Shown: positions 37,104-44,358 of the stretch, one piece after another | Layout of the letters: each line of letters opens with the position of its first letter | How positions within the stretch are numbered: the first letter of the stretch is position 1 | Source of the DNA: Halochromatium roseum | GTDB lineage: Bacteria; Pseudomonadota; Gammaproteobacteria; Chromatiales; Chromatiaceae | Length of the DNA: 64,000 nt | Assembly: GCF_016653315.1 (NCBI RefSeq) | Contig: NZ_NHSH01000044.1 | Span: forward strand, 62,001-126,000 | Reading direction: 5' to 3' | Notes under the pieces: generated by a model | Seen by the model: only the letters and a program-made list of their open reading frames with translations | Database searches by the model: none | What the model was told of the DNA's origin: nothing | Program-made: the position numbers and the translations under genes

Positions 37104-38036
37104 ATGGCCAAGGCGCTCAACCTCAGCAATCCAGACCCGGGCCAGGCGGCCGTGCCAGCGCCTGGCTCAACAGTCAAAGCGGCTGATCCAGCTACCGGCT
37201 CAGGCTCAGCCCGAGAGACCGCCAAACCCGCGACCGGCTGTGGCGCTGAACCCGTTGCCGATCCAGTTGCCGGTGAATCCGCTAGCACCAGTGCCGCTGG
37301 AGCTGCTGGTCCAGCGATTGCCGAGGCGGGTGAGCGGATACCGCGTCCAATTCGCAGCTTCGTGCTGCGCGAGGGGCGGCTGACGGCCGGCCAGGAGCGC
37401 GCCTTTCGCGAGCTCTGGCCGCGCTTCGGCGTCGACTGGCAGCCAGGCGAGACGCTCAATCCGCAGGCGCTGTTTGCCGGCGCCCTGCCCGATCTCAGCC
37501 AGCCGCGCCCCATCACCCTTGAGATCGGCTTTGGAAACGGCGAATCGCTGGCGGCCATGGCCGCGGCGGCACCGGAGCGCGACTTCATCGGCCTTGAGGT
37601 CCATCGACCCGGGGTTGGCCATCTGCTGCTCTTGCTCGAGCAACAGGGGCTGACCAATGTGCGCGTGCTGCGCGCCGATGCGACGGCCCTGCTTGAGTCC
37701 GGCCTGCCCCCTGCCAGCCTAGACCGGGTGCAGCTGTTCTTCCCCGACCCCTGGCCTAAGAAGCGCCATCACAAGCGGCGGATCGTACAGCCGAGTGTTG
37801 TCGCCGCCGTCGCTCGGGTGCTGCAACCGGGTGGGGTCTTTCACCTGGCGACCGATTGGACCCCTTACGCGGAATGGATGCTGACCATGCTCGACGACGC
37901 CAACGCGCTGTTTGAGAACTGCGCCGGACCGGGCCAGTTCAGCCCACGCCCGGCGCAGCGACCGCTGACCAAGTTCGAGCGCCGCGGCCAGCGCCTCGGT
38001 CATCAGGTCCATGACCTGCTCTACCGGCGTCGCTGA
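37104..38036 (+). CDS. trmB: tRNA (guanine-N7)-methyltransferase TrmB with N-terminal extension
   Basis: 310 residues, against about 230-240 for the family. The catalytic part starts near residue 80 (RPIRSFVLREGRLTAGQ) and has EIGFGNGESLAAMA, LEVHRPGVGHLL and LFFPDPWPKKRHHKRRIVQP. It methylates G46 of tRNA. The first 78 residues are Ala/Pro/Gly/Ser-rich low-complexity sequence without known domains. Its TGA overlaps the next ATG (TGATG), so it is coupled to fetA. Confidence 0.93.
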   Translation: MAKALNLSNPDPGQAAVPAPGSTVKAADPATGSGSARETAKPATGCGAEPVADPVAGESASTSAAGAAGPAIAEAGERIPRPIRSFVLREGRLTAGQERAFRELWPRFGVDWQPGETLNPQALFAGALPDLSQPRPITLEIGFGNGESLAAMAAAAPERDFIGLEVHRPGVGHLLLLLEQQGLTNVRVLRADATALLESGLPPASLDRVQLFFPDPWPKKRHHKRRIVQPSVVAAVARVLQPGGVFHLATDWTPYAEWMLTMLDDANALFENCAGPGQFSPRPAQRPLTKFERRGQRLGHQVHDLLYRRR

Positions 38037-38803
38037 TGGCTGCTTTAACCCTCTCGCGGTTGCAACCACGTGTCCTCGCCCCGGTCGATCTACAGATCAA
38101 CGCCGGCGAGCTGATCTTCATCTCCGGACCCTCAGGCTCCGGCAAGAGCCTACTGCTGCGTGCCATCGCCGACCTCGATCCGAATCAGGGCGAGGTGCTG
38201 ATCGACAACCGGCCACGCAGGTCGATCCCAGCCCCGGAGTGGCGTCGGCGCGTCGGCTTGCTGCCGGCCGAGAGCGGCTGGTGGGCCGATCGCGTGGGTG
38301 ATCATTTCATCACTGCTGCCGCCAAGACCGCTTCTGTTGCGTCCACGGCCAGTGGTCCCTCGACCGCAGCCAATGCCACCAGAGCAAGCGCTGCTCCAGC
38401 CGCACGCGCTACATCATCTGCTGATCCTGCCGACGACAACGCCGATCGCGACCCTGCTGTCAGCACAGCGCTGCCGCATCTGCTCGCCCGCCTCGGCTTC
38501 GAGCGCGACGTCCTCGATTGGGACATCCAGCGACTCTCGACCGGCGAGCGCCAACGCCTCGCGCTGGCGCGACTGCTGCTCAATGACCCGGAGGTGCTGC
38601 TCTTGGACGAGGCCACCGCCAACCTGGACCCAAGCAACCGCGAGCACGCCGAGCAGCTGATCGATGACTACCGGCGCCAGCGGCAAGCGGCCGTGCTCTG
38701 GGCCAGCCATGATCCAGACCAGCGCCAGCGTCTAGCCCAAGCCGCCGGTGGACGTTGCTTGGTCATCGACAGCGGCCAGCTCATCCCAGAGCAACCCTTT
38801 TAA
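38036..38803 (+). CDS. fetA: FetA-like ABC transporter ATPase with low-complexity insertion
   Basis: 255 residues. Walker A is SGPSGSGKSLL, the signature is LSTGERQRLALAR and Walker B is EVLLLDEATANLD. Between the Q-loop region (VGLLPAESGWW) and the signature sits an insertion of about 50 residues made almost only of Ala, Ser, Thr and Asp. Paired with the FetB-like permease it matches the E. coli iron exporter FetAB (YbbL/YbbM) by gene order and size. Confidence 0.87.
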   Translation: MAALTLSRLQPRVLAPVDLQINAGELIFISGPSGSGKSLLLRAIADLDPNQGEVLIDNRPRRSIPAPEWRRRVGLLPAESGWWADRVGDHFITAAAKTASVASTASGPSTAANATRASAAPAARATSSADPADDNADRDPAVSTALPHLLARLGFERDVLDWDIQRLSTGERQRLALARLLLNDPEVLLLDEATANLDPSNREHAEQLIDDYRRQRQAAVLWASHDPDQRQRLAQAAGGRCLVIDSGQLIPEQPF

Positions 38804-38805
38804 CC

Positions 38806-39603
38806 ATGGATCTCATCTCCCTCAGCCCCTTCGACCTCTCGCTCGCCGCCGGCCTGGTACTGCTGCTCGCCGCCCTTTCCTGGCGCCTGCATCTCGGCAT
38901 CGAGCGACGCATCCTGATCGCCGCCGCGCGCAGCACGGTGCAGCTGGTGCTGCTCGGCCTGGTGCTCAAGGTGTTGTTCGCGACCACCGATCCGCGCTTG
39001 ATCGGGCTGCTCGCCTTGGTGATGCTCTCGGTCGCGGGTTGGGAGGTGATGGCGCGGCAGCGACGCCGCTTCCGGGGCGCCTGGGGCTACGGCATCGGCG
39101 CGCTCTCGATGTTCCTGTCCTCGTTCAGCATCACCGTGCTGGCGCTGACGGTGATCATCGGCGTCACGCCCTGGTACCAGCCGCAATACCTGATCCCGTT
39201 GCTCGGCATGCTGCTCGGCAACACCATGAACGGCATCGCCGTCGCCCTCGACGGACTCAGCCGTCAAGCCTGGGAAGGCCGCAACCGCATCGAGGCGCGG
39301 CTGCTGCTCGGCGCCACCTGGAGCGAGGCGATCGCCGACATCCGCCGCGATGCGCTGCGCGCGGGCCTAATCCCGATCACCAATGCCATGACCACCGCTG
39401 GCCTGGTCAGCCTACCGGGCATGATGACCGGCCAGATCCTCGCCGGCAGTCCGCCGATGGAGGCCGCCAAGTATCAGCTGCTGATCATGTTCATGATCGC
39501 CGGTGGTACCGGGCTCGGTAGCATCGCCGCGATCTCGATTGGTGCCCGGCGGTTGTTTGATGGTCGGCATCGGTTGCGGTTGGAGCGGCTGCGGGTGGTG
39601 TAG
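38806..39603 (+). CDS. fetB: FetB-like ABC transporter permease
   Basis: 265 residues with about seven membrane helices. WRLHLGIERRILIAAARSTVQL and MLLGNTMNGIAVALDGL are typical of the UPF0014/FetB family. It begins 3 bases after the fetA stop. Together the two proteins are thought to export iron and help resist oxidative stress. Confidence 0.9.
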   Translation: MDLISLSPFDLSLAAGLVLLLAALSWRLHLGIERRILIAAARSTVQLVLLGLVLKVLFATTDPRLIGLLALVMLSVAGWEVMARQRRRFRGAWGYGIGALSMFLSSFSITVLALTVIIGVTPWYQPQYLIPLLGMLLGNTMNGIAVALDGLSRQAWEGRNRIEARLLLGATWSEAIADIRRDALRAGLIPITNAMTTAGLVSLPGMMTGQILAGSPPMEAAKYQLLIMFMIAGGTGLGSIAAISIGARRLFDGRHRLRLERLRVV

Positions 39604-39842
39604 CGCTGCCCCCGATGGTCTCGGCTGTTAGCCGCACTTTGTTTCGCTTGAGCGACTCATCGGCGACCCATCGCGCGCAGCGCTGCTATGGCCCCGCGTA
39701 AGATAGCAGGTCGCAGTACATTTGCAGCTAGTCTGACACGCCGCTAGGGAGGGATGCAGTACGAGCCCAAGGACGGGCGAAGTTAGGACAATGCAGGAGC
39801 AATTGCCGAGAGTGAAGCAGGAACCCAGAACCGAGGGGAGCC

Positions 39843-40373
39843 ATGGCCACCACTAAGGCCGCCACACTGACCTTTAGCATCGATCCCAGCGTGAAGGAGG
39901 CGCTGCGCACGACCGCACAGCAGGAGCACCGCTCCATCGCCAACATGGTGGAGGTGTTGATCCGGGACTATTGCGGGCGCAATGGCATCGAGCTCGAGGA
40001 GGTACGCCAAGTCCCAGACCCTCAGTGTCAGGACAAGTGTCTCCTGCCCGGCAGTACGGTCTTCTTCAACAGCAAGGAGAACATCGACGCGCAGATCGAG
40101 CAGGTCATGGTCGAGATCGATCATATCCAGCAACACATGACCCCGGTACTGCACGACTGTCTACATACCCTCCTGAAGCAGAACGCCGACCCGGAAGAGT
40201 GGGAATACTCCCTCCCCAAGGACCAGATCGACACCGCTCTGATCCACGCCCACTACTTCTCCCGTAAGGACATCGACACCTGCCTCACCTTCGACAGTCA
40301 CGAGGGCGCCGCTCCCTTCAGCGAGTTGTTCGACGCCTTCCAGGAAGCCTATCGAACCGAGGCAGAGTACTAG
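39843..40373 (+). CDS. Ribbon-helix-helix protein of an Abi_2 operon
   Basis: 176 residues. The first 50 (LTFSIDPSVKEALRTTAQQEHR SIANMVEVLIRDY in outline) look like a ribbon-helix-helix DNA-binding domain of the kind found in antitoxins. The remaining 125 residues are acidic, predicted soluble and unknown to me. They include CQDK and DTCLTFD cysteine positions and the helix DAQIEQVMVEIDHIQQHM. GAGGGG precedes the ATG. The stop lies 4 bases before the abi start, so the two are cotranscribed. A role as protein antitoxin or autorepressor is inference. Confidence 0.7.
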   Translation: MATTKAATLTFSIDPSVKEALRTTAQQEHRSIANMVEVLIRDYCGRNGIELEEVRQVPDPQCQDKCLLPGSTVFFNSKENIDAQIEQVMVEIDHIQQHMTPVLHDCLHTLLKQNADPEEWEYSLPKDQIDTALIHAHYFSRKDIDTCLTFDSHEGAAPFSELFDAFQEAYRTEAEY

Positions 40374-40377
40374 TGGA

Positions 40378-41376
40378 ATGGCCTATTCCAAGCCCTGGCA
40401 AAGCTACGCGGAGCAACTCGACCTGCTGGTCTCCCGTGGCCTGATGGTGACGGATCGACCCAAGGCTCTGGAGTATTTGCAGCGCATCGGTTACTACCGC
40501 CTGAGCGGCTACTGGTTTCCCTTCCGGGAACGGTCGGGGCTGCTGATCCTGCTTGACGAGAACGGCCGGAAACCCGCCAAGAAGCAACGGAAGGAAACGA
40601 GAATCGCTCTCGATGATTTCCGGCCCGGCGCGACCTTCGAGGATGCGGTCAAGCTCTACGTCTTTGACAAGAAGTTGCGCATGCTGGTGATGGACGCGCT
40701 GGAGCGAATCGAAATCGCGCTGCGGGTGGATGTCTCACACACCCTGGGCAAGCTCGACCGCTTCGCCTACCTCAATCCCGCGCTGTTCCATTCGGAATTC
40801 AGCGAGAAACTGCACAATGATAAGGGCGTAACCAGCCACCATGAATGGTTGGGAAAGCACGCCCAACTGATCAGTCGCTCCAAGGAGGAGTTCGTCCTTC
40901 ACAACAAAACCAAGTACGGTCAGCCCTTGGCGATCTGGGTCGCTTGCGAGGTGTGGGACTTCGGAACGATGTCTCGACTCTTCGACGGAATGAAAGAGGT
41001 GGATCAGGACACCATCTCGGCCCGGTACGGCATCCACAATGGCCGCATCTTCGCCACCTGGCTGCGCAGCCTGAACTACCTGCGCAACGTTTGCGCCCAC
41101 CACAGCCGCTTGTGGAATCGGAACATCGTCGATCAGCCCAGGCTGCCACCGGCGACCGAAGTGCCCTGGGTTGCGCCTTTCGAGGATAGCGGCCATCTCC
41201 GGGCACGCTGTTTCTTGCTGCTGCGCATCGCCCGACACCTGCTCCAAGTGGTGAACCCCAATTCGAGTTGGCCGGTGCGGATAAAGGAGCACTTGCAGGA
41301 CTTCCCAGACCTGAACCACCTGGAGTTGAACCTTTCAGGGATGGGAGCACCGGAGTGTTGGGAAGCTGATTGGTGA
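40378..41376 (+). CDS. Abi_2 (AbiD/AbiF-type) HEPN abortive-infection protein
   Basis: 332 residues. The N-terminal RIGYYRLSGYWFPFR, the central DALERIEIALRVDVSH and the C-terminal SLNYLRNVCAHHSRLWNR are signatures of the Abi_2 family. Two R-X4-H motifs are present: R116-H121 (RVDVSH) and R236-H241 (RNVCAH). These are the RNase motifs of HEPN domains. AbiD/AbiF proteins block phage growth in lactococci, and AbiF-type proteins have been described as toxins with an RNA antitoxin and as relatives of Cas13 (established knowledge, recalled). Here the gene follows an RHH gene and faces a structured RNA at 41395-41560. Both motifs are intact, so it is probably active. Confidence 0.88.
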   Translation: MAYSKPWQSYAEQLDLLVSRGLMVTDRPKALEYLQRIGYYRLSGYWFPFRERSGLLILLDENGRKPAKKQRKETRIALDDFRPGATFEDAVKLYVFDKKLRMLVMDALERIEIALRVDVSHTLGKLDRFAYLNPALFHSEFSEKLHNDKGVTSHHEWLGKHAQLISRSKEEFVLHNKTKYGQPLAIWVACEVWDFGTMSRLFDGMKEVDQDTISARYGIHNGRIFATWLRSLNYLRNVCAHHSRLWNRNIVDQPRLPPATEVPWVAPFEDSGHLRARCFLLLRIARHLLQVVNPNSSWPVRIKEHLQDFPDLNHLELNLSGMGAPECWEADW

Positions 41377-41391
41377 GAAACGCCAGGCAAT

Positions 41392-41441
41392 AAAAAAACC
41401 CCTTAGCGATCATCCCGCCGAAGCGGTTCCACCGAAAGGGG
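41392..41441 (-). terminator. Rho-independent terminator of the convergent RNA
   Basis: GGCCCCTTTCGG ... CCGCTTCGGCGG ... CTAAGGGG followed by TTTTTTTATT on the minus strand. It begins 16 bases beyond the abi stop codon. Confidence 0.85.
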
Positions 41442-41560
41442 CCGTGTTATGCGTAACCTTAGGCCCACTGGGCCTGGAAATCAAGCCTGAGATGGCTTGC
41501 CTCGGATTACTTCGGACCGTCCGTCACGCCGCTTACAGGCTACGCGGCAAGCGTCGCGCC
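41395..41560 (-). ncRNA. Candidate structured RNA convergent to the abi gene
   Basis: Read on the minus strand, the region has a series of hairpins: GCCGC/GCGGC (41529-41549), CAAGCC/GGCTTG (41482-41499), AGGCCC/GGGCCT (41461-41475), GTTA/TAAC (41447-41458), and a two-tier terminal stem CCCCTT...AAGGGG enclosing CCGC-TTCG-GCGG, followed by seven T (41394-41400). No ORF fits. Because AbiF-type genes are known to sit beside conserved RNAs, this may be an RNA antitoxin. The 5' end is not placed; no convincing promoter was found. An alternative is a terminator region serving the vapBC remnant. Confidence 0.5.
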
Positions 41561-41754
41561 GGGCTGCGCCGTGCTTGGTTCCGGGCCGCCAGACTACCTC
41601 CACAAGCTCCGGCAGACTAGCTTAGTGCCACTTGTTGTGGTCTGTTTATCTGCAGCATGATCCATTTCGACACCCACAAGCACCTATTTCTCAACGTCCG
41701 GCATCCATTGCCCATTCTGTCGGGGTAGTACAGATTCAGAACACCACCCTTGGG
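41561..41754. other. Intergenic region between the RNA candidate and the vapC remnant
   Basis: There is no coding frame with family resemblance. A small hairpin CCAC-ttgtt-GTGG lies at 41627-41640. It could hold the promoter and 5' part of the convergent RNA, but no clear boxes were found. Confidence 0.4.
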
Positions 41755-42014
41755 TCATGTGCCACCTTGCGCTTTGATCACTTTGGCCAGCTTGTCCATC
41801 CGCACCAGACCCTCGCTCACCAGTTCGGTCAGCCGCTGACTGATGGTGTCGCGCTCGACCGAATAGACCTTCTGCAGCACATAGACCACCTCGCAGGCGA
41901 CCTCAATGGGGAGTGTCACCTGTTGCTGTTCGAGGATTTCCGCTGCCCGAGGGGAGAGCTCGGCATGATCCTCAAGCAAATAGCGCAGGACCACATTGGC
42001 ATCGACCAGGTCAT
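41755..42014 (-). pseudogene. PIN-domain toxin (VapC-like) remnant
   Basis: In frame from 42009 the sequence reads LVDANVVLRYLLEDHAELS, the N-terminal PIN catalytic Asp motif, then ITLPIEV-type VapC helices (LPIEVACEVVYVLQKVYSV). It stops after about 85 codons, whereas VapC is about 130. The last 20 residues (GLVRMDKLAKVIKAQGGT) look foreign. The ATG that overlaps the antitoxin stop in ATGA style (42012-42014) is one base out of frame with the PIN sequence. Both ends therefore look broken. Ribonuclease activity is unlikely. Confidence 0.7.
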
Positions 42015-42244
42015 GGAGCGTCGCTCACCGCATCCGACCAGGCCGTCTGTTCGCGAGCCATGCGCTCGGGATGCGCATACTCTTTGAGGCTTCCGCGCAG
42101 ACTCTTGCGTGGCTTGGTGACAGGGGCCGGTTCGTTGGCGGTGGCCAAGATGATGACCTCCACCTCCTTGCCCCAGAAGGCTTCGGGCAATTGCAGATGC
42201 AGTTCGCCGTGGGTGACCCGTTCAATCGTGCGGATGGCTTCCAT
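42011..42244 (-). CDS. Antitoxin of the broken PIN-toxin pair
   Basis: 77 residues from MEAIRTIERVTHGELHLQLP, then GKEVEVIILATANE and a C-terminal SLRGSLKEYAHPERMARE tail. It resembles small antitoxins that pair with PIN toxins, with an N-terminal beta hairpin DNA-binding half and a toxin-wrapping tail. The stop overlaps the former vapC start. It is probably intact but without an active toxin. Confidence 0.6.
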   Translation of the reverse strand: MEAIRTIERVTHGELHLQLPEAFWGKEVEVIILATANEPAPVTKPRKSLRGSLKEYAHPERMAREQTAWSDAVSDAP

Positions 42245-42288
42245 GGATGATGTACTCACTGTGACCGAGGGTTTTGCCGAGCCTGAAT

Positions 42289-42453
42289 TCAATTCCAGCC
42301 TTCGCGCGCCAAGGCGAGGTACTGGTCGACGGCTTGGCGCGAGTGCTACGCCGCGCCATAGAAGTGCTGGAGGTCGAAGGGCTCAGCTGATGGCTGCGCG
42401 GGTAGTGCGGATGCGGGCTCTTCTTGGGCGGGTTGTTGCAGGGCAGATTCCAT
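42289..42453 (-). pseudogene. Small ORF with in-frame amber codon
   Basis: The frame starts MESALQQPAQEEPASALPAQ, continues EPFDLQHFYGAA, meets TAG (42346-42348), then reads HSRQAVDQYLALAREGWN to a TGA. The two parts together give about 54 codons and look like one small protein split by a nonsense mutation. It lies just upstream of the antitoxin on the same strand. I do not recognise the family. Confidence 0.4.
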
Positions 42454-42711
42454 CAAGTGGAGCCTATATCGGTCATTTGGCTTCGAGGCCTCGGTTTGCG
42501 CGACTACTCGTGTCGGTCTGATGATTGTCTGTTCTGGCCATCGTTCGATGTTCCTTTAGTCATCCTTTCGTCCTTGGACCAGAACGGCGCTGAGTATGCT
42601 TCTCGAGTATAACGCCAGAGATGACGGTGGATAATCGCTCGCGGCGATGCTCGGCAGAGAGCCCGCGAGGCGGGAGCCACGGCAGCGGCACCACCCACGG
42701 CCTGGATGAGC
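42454..42711. other. Intergenic stretch without a recognised gene
   Basis: About 260 bases lie between the amber-split ORF and repeat copy C. Short frames on both strands show no family resemblance, and no promoter or terminator is convincing. Confidence 0.5.
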
Positions 42712-42798
42712 TAAGTGACTGTCCATTTTCTACTTCCCAATCATCGCCCAGCAGTGGCCCTCAAATCGGGAAGACGTTGATGGACGGTTTCTAAGCGC
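42712..42798. repeat. Dispersed palindrome, copy C
   Basis: This is the shortest complete copy: TAAGTGACTGTCCATTTTCT at the left and GGGAAGACGTTGATGGACGG at the right are near-complementary. It matches copy A outside A's triplication. Its right end (CTAAGCGCC) abuts the ATPase remnant directly. Confidence 0.85.
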
Positions 42799-43033
42799 CG
42801 GTGAGCATCAGGTGTTGATTCAGCTCTATCTCATCAACCGCTGGCTGGAGAAGGGCGGTGTTGCCCTGATCGACGAGCCCGACCTCTATCTGCACCCGTC
42901 GCTGGTCTCGAGCTTTCTCGCCCGACTAGAGAAGATGGTGGCCGACCGGGACGGACAACTGCTCATCACCTCCCACGTGCCCGAGGTGTGGAGCCGCTAC
43001 GAGGCGCTGGGGCGGCGCATCCTGCTCGAGGTT
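42797..43033 (+). pseudogene. ATPase remnant (AAA_21/OLD-like), signature to H-loop only
   Basis: The frame reads AGEHQVLIQLYLINRWLE (ABC-type signature region), GGVALIDEPDLYLHPSL (Walker B), DGQLLITSHVPEVW (H-loop) and then diverges near 43033. Walker A and everything N-terminal are missing. The fragment starts exactly at the end of repeat copy C. Intact relatives are ATPases of OLD or RecF-like defence proteins. Confidence 0.75.
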
Positions 43034-43046
43034 TCATTGGAGCGTC

Positions 43047-43137
43047 AAAACGGTTGGCATACTTCTTGGCGAAGGCATCCCGCGCCTTATTCAGTGAGGC
43101 TTCGTCCAGATCATCAAGGCTGGCACCGAGCACGGGT
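43047..43137. repeat. 91-bp segment duplicated at 48682-48772
   Basis: AAAACGGTTGGCATACTTCT begins both copies and GCACGGGT ends both. Four mismatches occur in 91 bases. It encodes the DDLDEA.LNKARDAFAKKYANRF segment in both broken AlbA_2-family genes. Confidence 0.9.
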
Positions 43138-43380
43138 TGAGCGGACCAATCCTGCGCCAGTGTTTGCTGGCGGATCAGGTCCTGCTTGTCCAAGCCCAAA
43201 GAAACGAGGCTTTCAAGCGCAGTCCAGACCGCGCAGATTCGCCTCGTTGCTGAGCGCCGAGAAATACTCACCGATCCTGTCCGAGCTGTAATCGTTGCCG
43301 GCTTGCTTGAATTCCACGACCTCGTTCTCCCAGGTGTGGATCAAGGTTTCGAGCAAGGCTTTCAGGGCTGACTGATCCAT
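43047..43380 (-). pseudogene. 5' fragment of an AlbA_2-family gene with internal deletion
   Basis: The frame starts MDQSALKALLETLIHTWENE and continues VEFKQAGNDYSSDRIGEYFSALSNEANLRGLDCA, the Schlafen AlbA_2 start, then TGA. In another frame it resumes ALESLVSLGLDKQDLIRQQT and runs to KKYANRF. About 60 residues of the usual domain are missing at the junction near 43213-43220. The last 91 bases (43047-43137) repeat 48682-48772 with four mismatches. It abuts the ATPase remnant head to head. Confidence 0.75.
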
Positions 43381-43444
43381 GCCAAGACGACCTACGAGCC
43401 TTCGACTTCGGTGGCCGGCATATGCTGGCGGAAGAGCTGCCTGA

Positions 43445-43753
43445 TCAATGGTAGTCGCTCTCGCGCTGATGGCGCACGGCCAGGATGGTGACCGTCTCGG
43501 CGTCCTCGATCTCAAACAGGGCCACATAGCCAGAATCGCCAAATGGGATCAGCAGTTCACGGAGAAACGGCGAGTCGATCGACGCCTTGCGACAAGTAAA
43601 TGGAAACTGCTCCAGTGTCACCATGGCCGCGCGAATCGCCGCTAGCGCCCGCTCGGCTAGCACCCAATCCGTGGCATCCCGCTCAAGAATGAACCTGTAC
43701 AGTCTGAGCAGATCGTCCTCGGCTTCTGGAGTGAAGCGAATCCGATAGGGCAT
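43445..43753 (-). CDS. ParE/RelE-family toxin
   Basis: 102 residues. MPYRIRFTPEAEDDLLRLYRFI, AIRAAMVTLEQFPFTCRKAS and the C-terminal TVTILAVRHQRESDYH follow the ParE fold. ParE poisons gyrase and RelE cuts mRNA; sequence favours ParE but is not decisive. The ATG overlaps the upstream antitoxin stop (ATGA). The pair looks intact. Confidence 0.87.
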   Translation of the reverse strand: MPYRIRFTPEAEDDLLRLYRFILERDATDWVLAERALAAIRAAMVTLEQFPFTCRKASIDSPFLRELLIPFGDSGYVALFEIEDAETVTILAVRHQRESDYH

Positions 43754-44025
43754 CAGAGCGGTGTGCCAGACTTGTGCGCATCAAGCATCGCTTGGAGCTG
43801 ATCGACCACTGCGGACGCCTCGACATAGTGTCCGGTCTGTCTCGCCTGATCACGCGCCCTCAAGCCGCGTTCGATAAACGCTTGTTCGGCCTGACGATAG
43901 GCCACGCTCTGACGAATGGCCTGCTCAACGAAGCTCGACAAGGTCTCGCCCTCCTGCAAGACGCTTTCTGCAGAATGCCGCAGTTCCGGATCAACCCGCA
44001 GGGAAGGAATCGTGGCTGTTTTCAT
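43753..44025 (-). CDS. Antitoxin partner of the ParE-like toxin
   Basis: 90 residues from MKTATIPSLRVDPELRHSAESV, with LQEGETLSSFVEQAIRQSVAYR as a ribbon-helix-helix-type core and a helical toxin-binding tail (RARDQARQTGHYVEASAVV). It should neutralise the toxin and repress the operon. The gene overlaps the toxin gene by 4 bases. Confidence 0.85.
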   Translation of the reverse strand: MKTATIPSLRVDPELRHSAESVLQEGETLSSFVEQAIRQSVAYRQAEQAFIERGLRARDQARQTGHYVEASAVVDQLQAMLDAHKSGTPL

Positions 44026-44095
44026 CTCAGCACCTAGTGCGTTGCATTTGCGATGCACTATGCCCGCTCTTTGGCAACAGCGCAAGCGCTATCCT

Positions 44096-44250
44096 GCTGG
44101 TGTCTTGACGAACCGCGCCTTGGCTGGACGGCTGACGTCGGCCTCTTCCGAACAGAGATAGAGCAGCAGTGACAGGATCGGGACGAGGTCGTGCGCATCC
44201 TGCTCTGGCGCAATCTGCTCGAACAGCGCGAGCTTGTCGGGTAATCACAA
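44096..44250 (-). pseudogene. C-terminal gene remnant
   Basis: One minus-strand frame reads LPDKLALFEQIAPEQDAH DLVPILSLLLYLCS in outline and ends RPAKARFVKTPAG with a TAG at 44096-44098. There is no start codon or Shine-Dalgarno upstream. It looks like the last 50 residues of a larger protein, similar in flavour to hypothetical proteins of integrative elements. I cannot name it. Confidence 0.4.
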
Positions 44251-44358
44251 CAATTCGCGGACATGTAAATCAGTTAACGCCGTCTGCACCACAGCCGTCT
44301 GCAGATCGGGCGGATAGCAGAACATCGCCTGCGACGGACGCGTTGAAGACAGGACGAA

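Noticed and set aside
33600-39700. tRNA-Gly as the integration site of the defence island
   Set aside because: The tRNA lies about 6 kb from the island with housekeeping genes between, no integrase is present and I found no second copy of the tRNA 3' end at the island edges.
42420-42700. Open frames on both strands between the antitoxin and repeat copy C
   Set aside because: No family resemblance, no ribosome sites and composition unlike the neighbouring genes apart from the amber-split ORF already listed.
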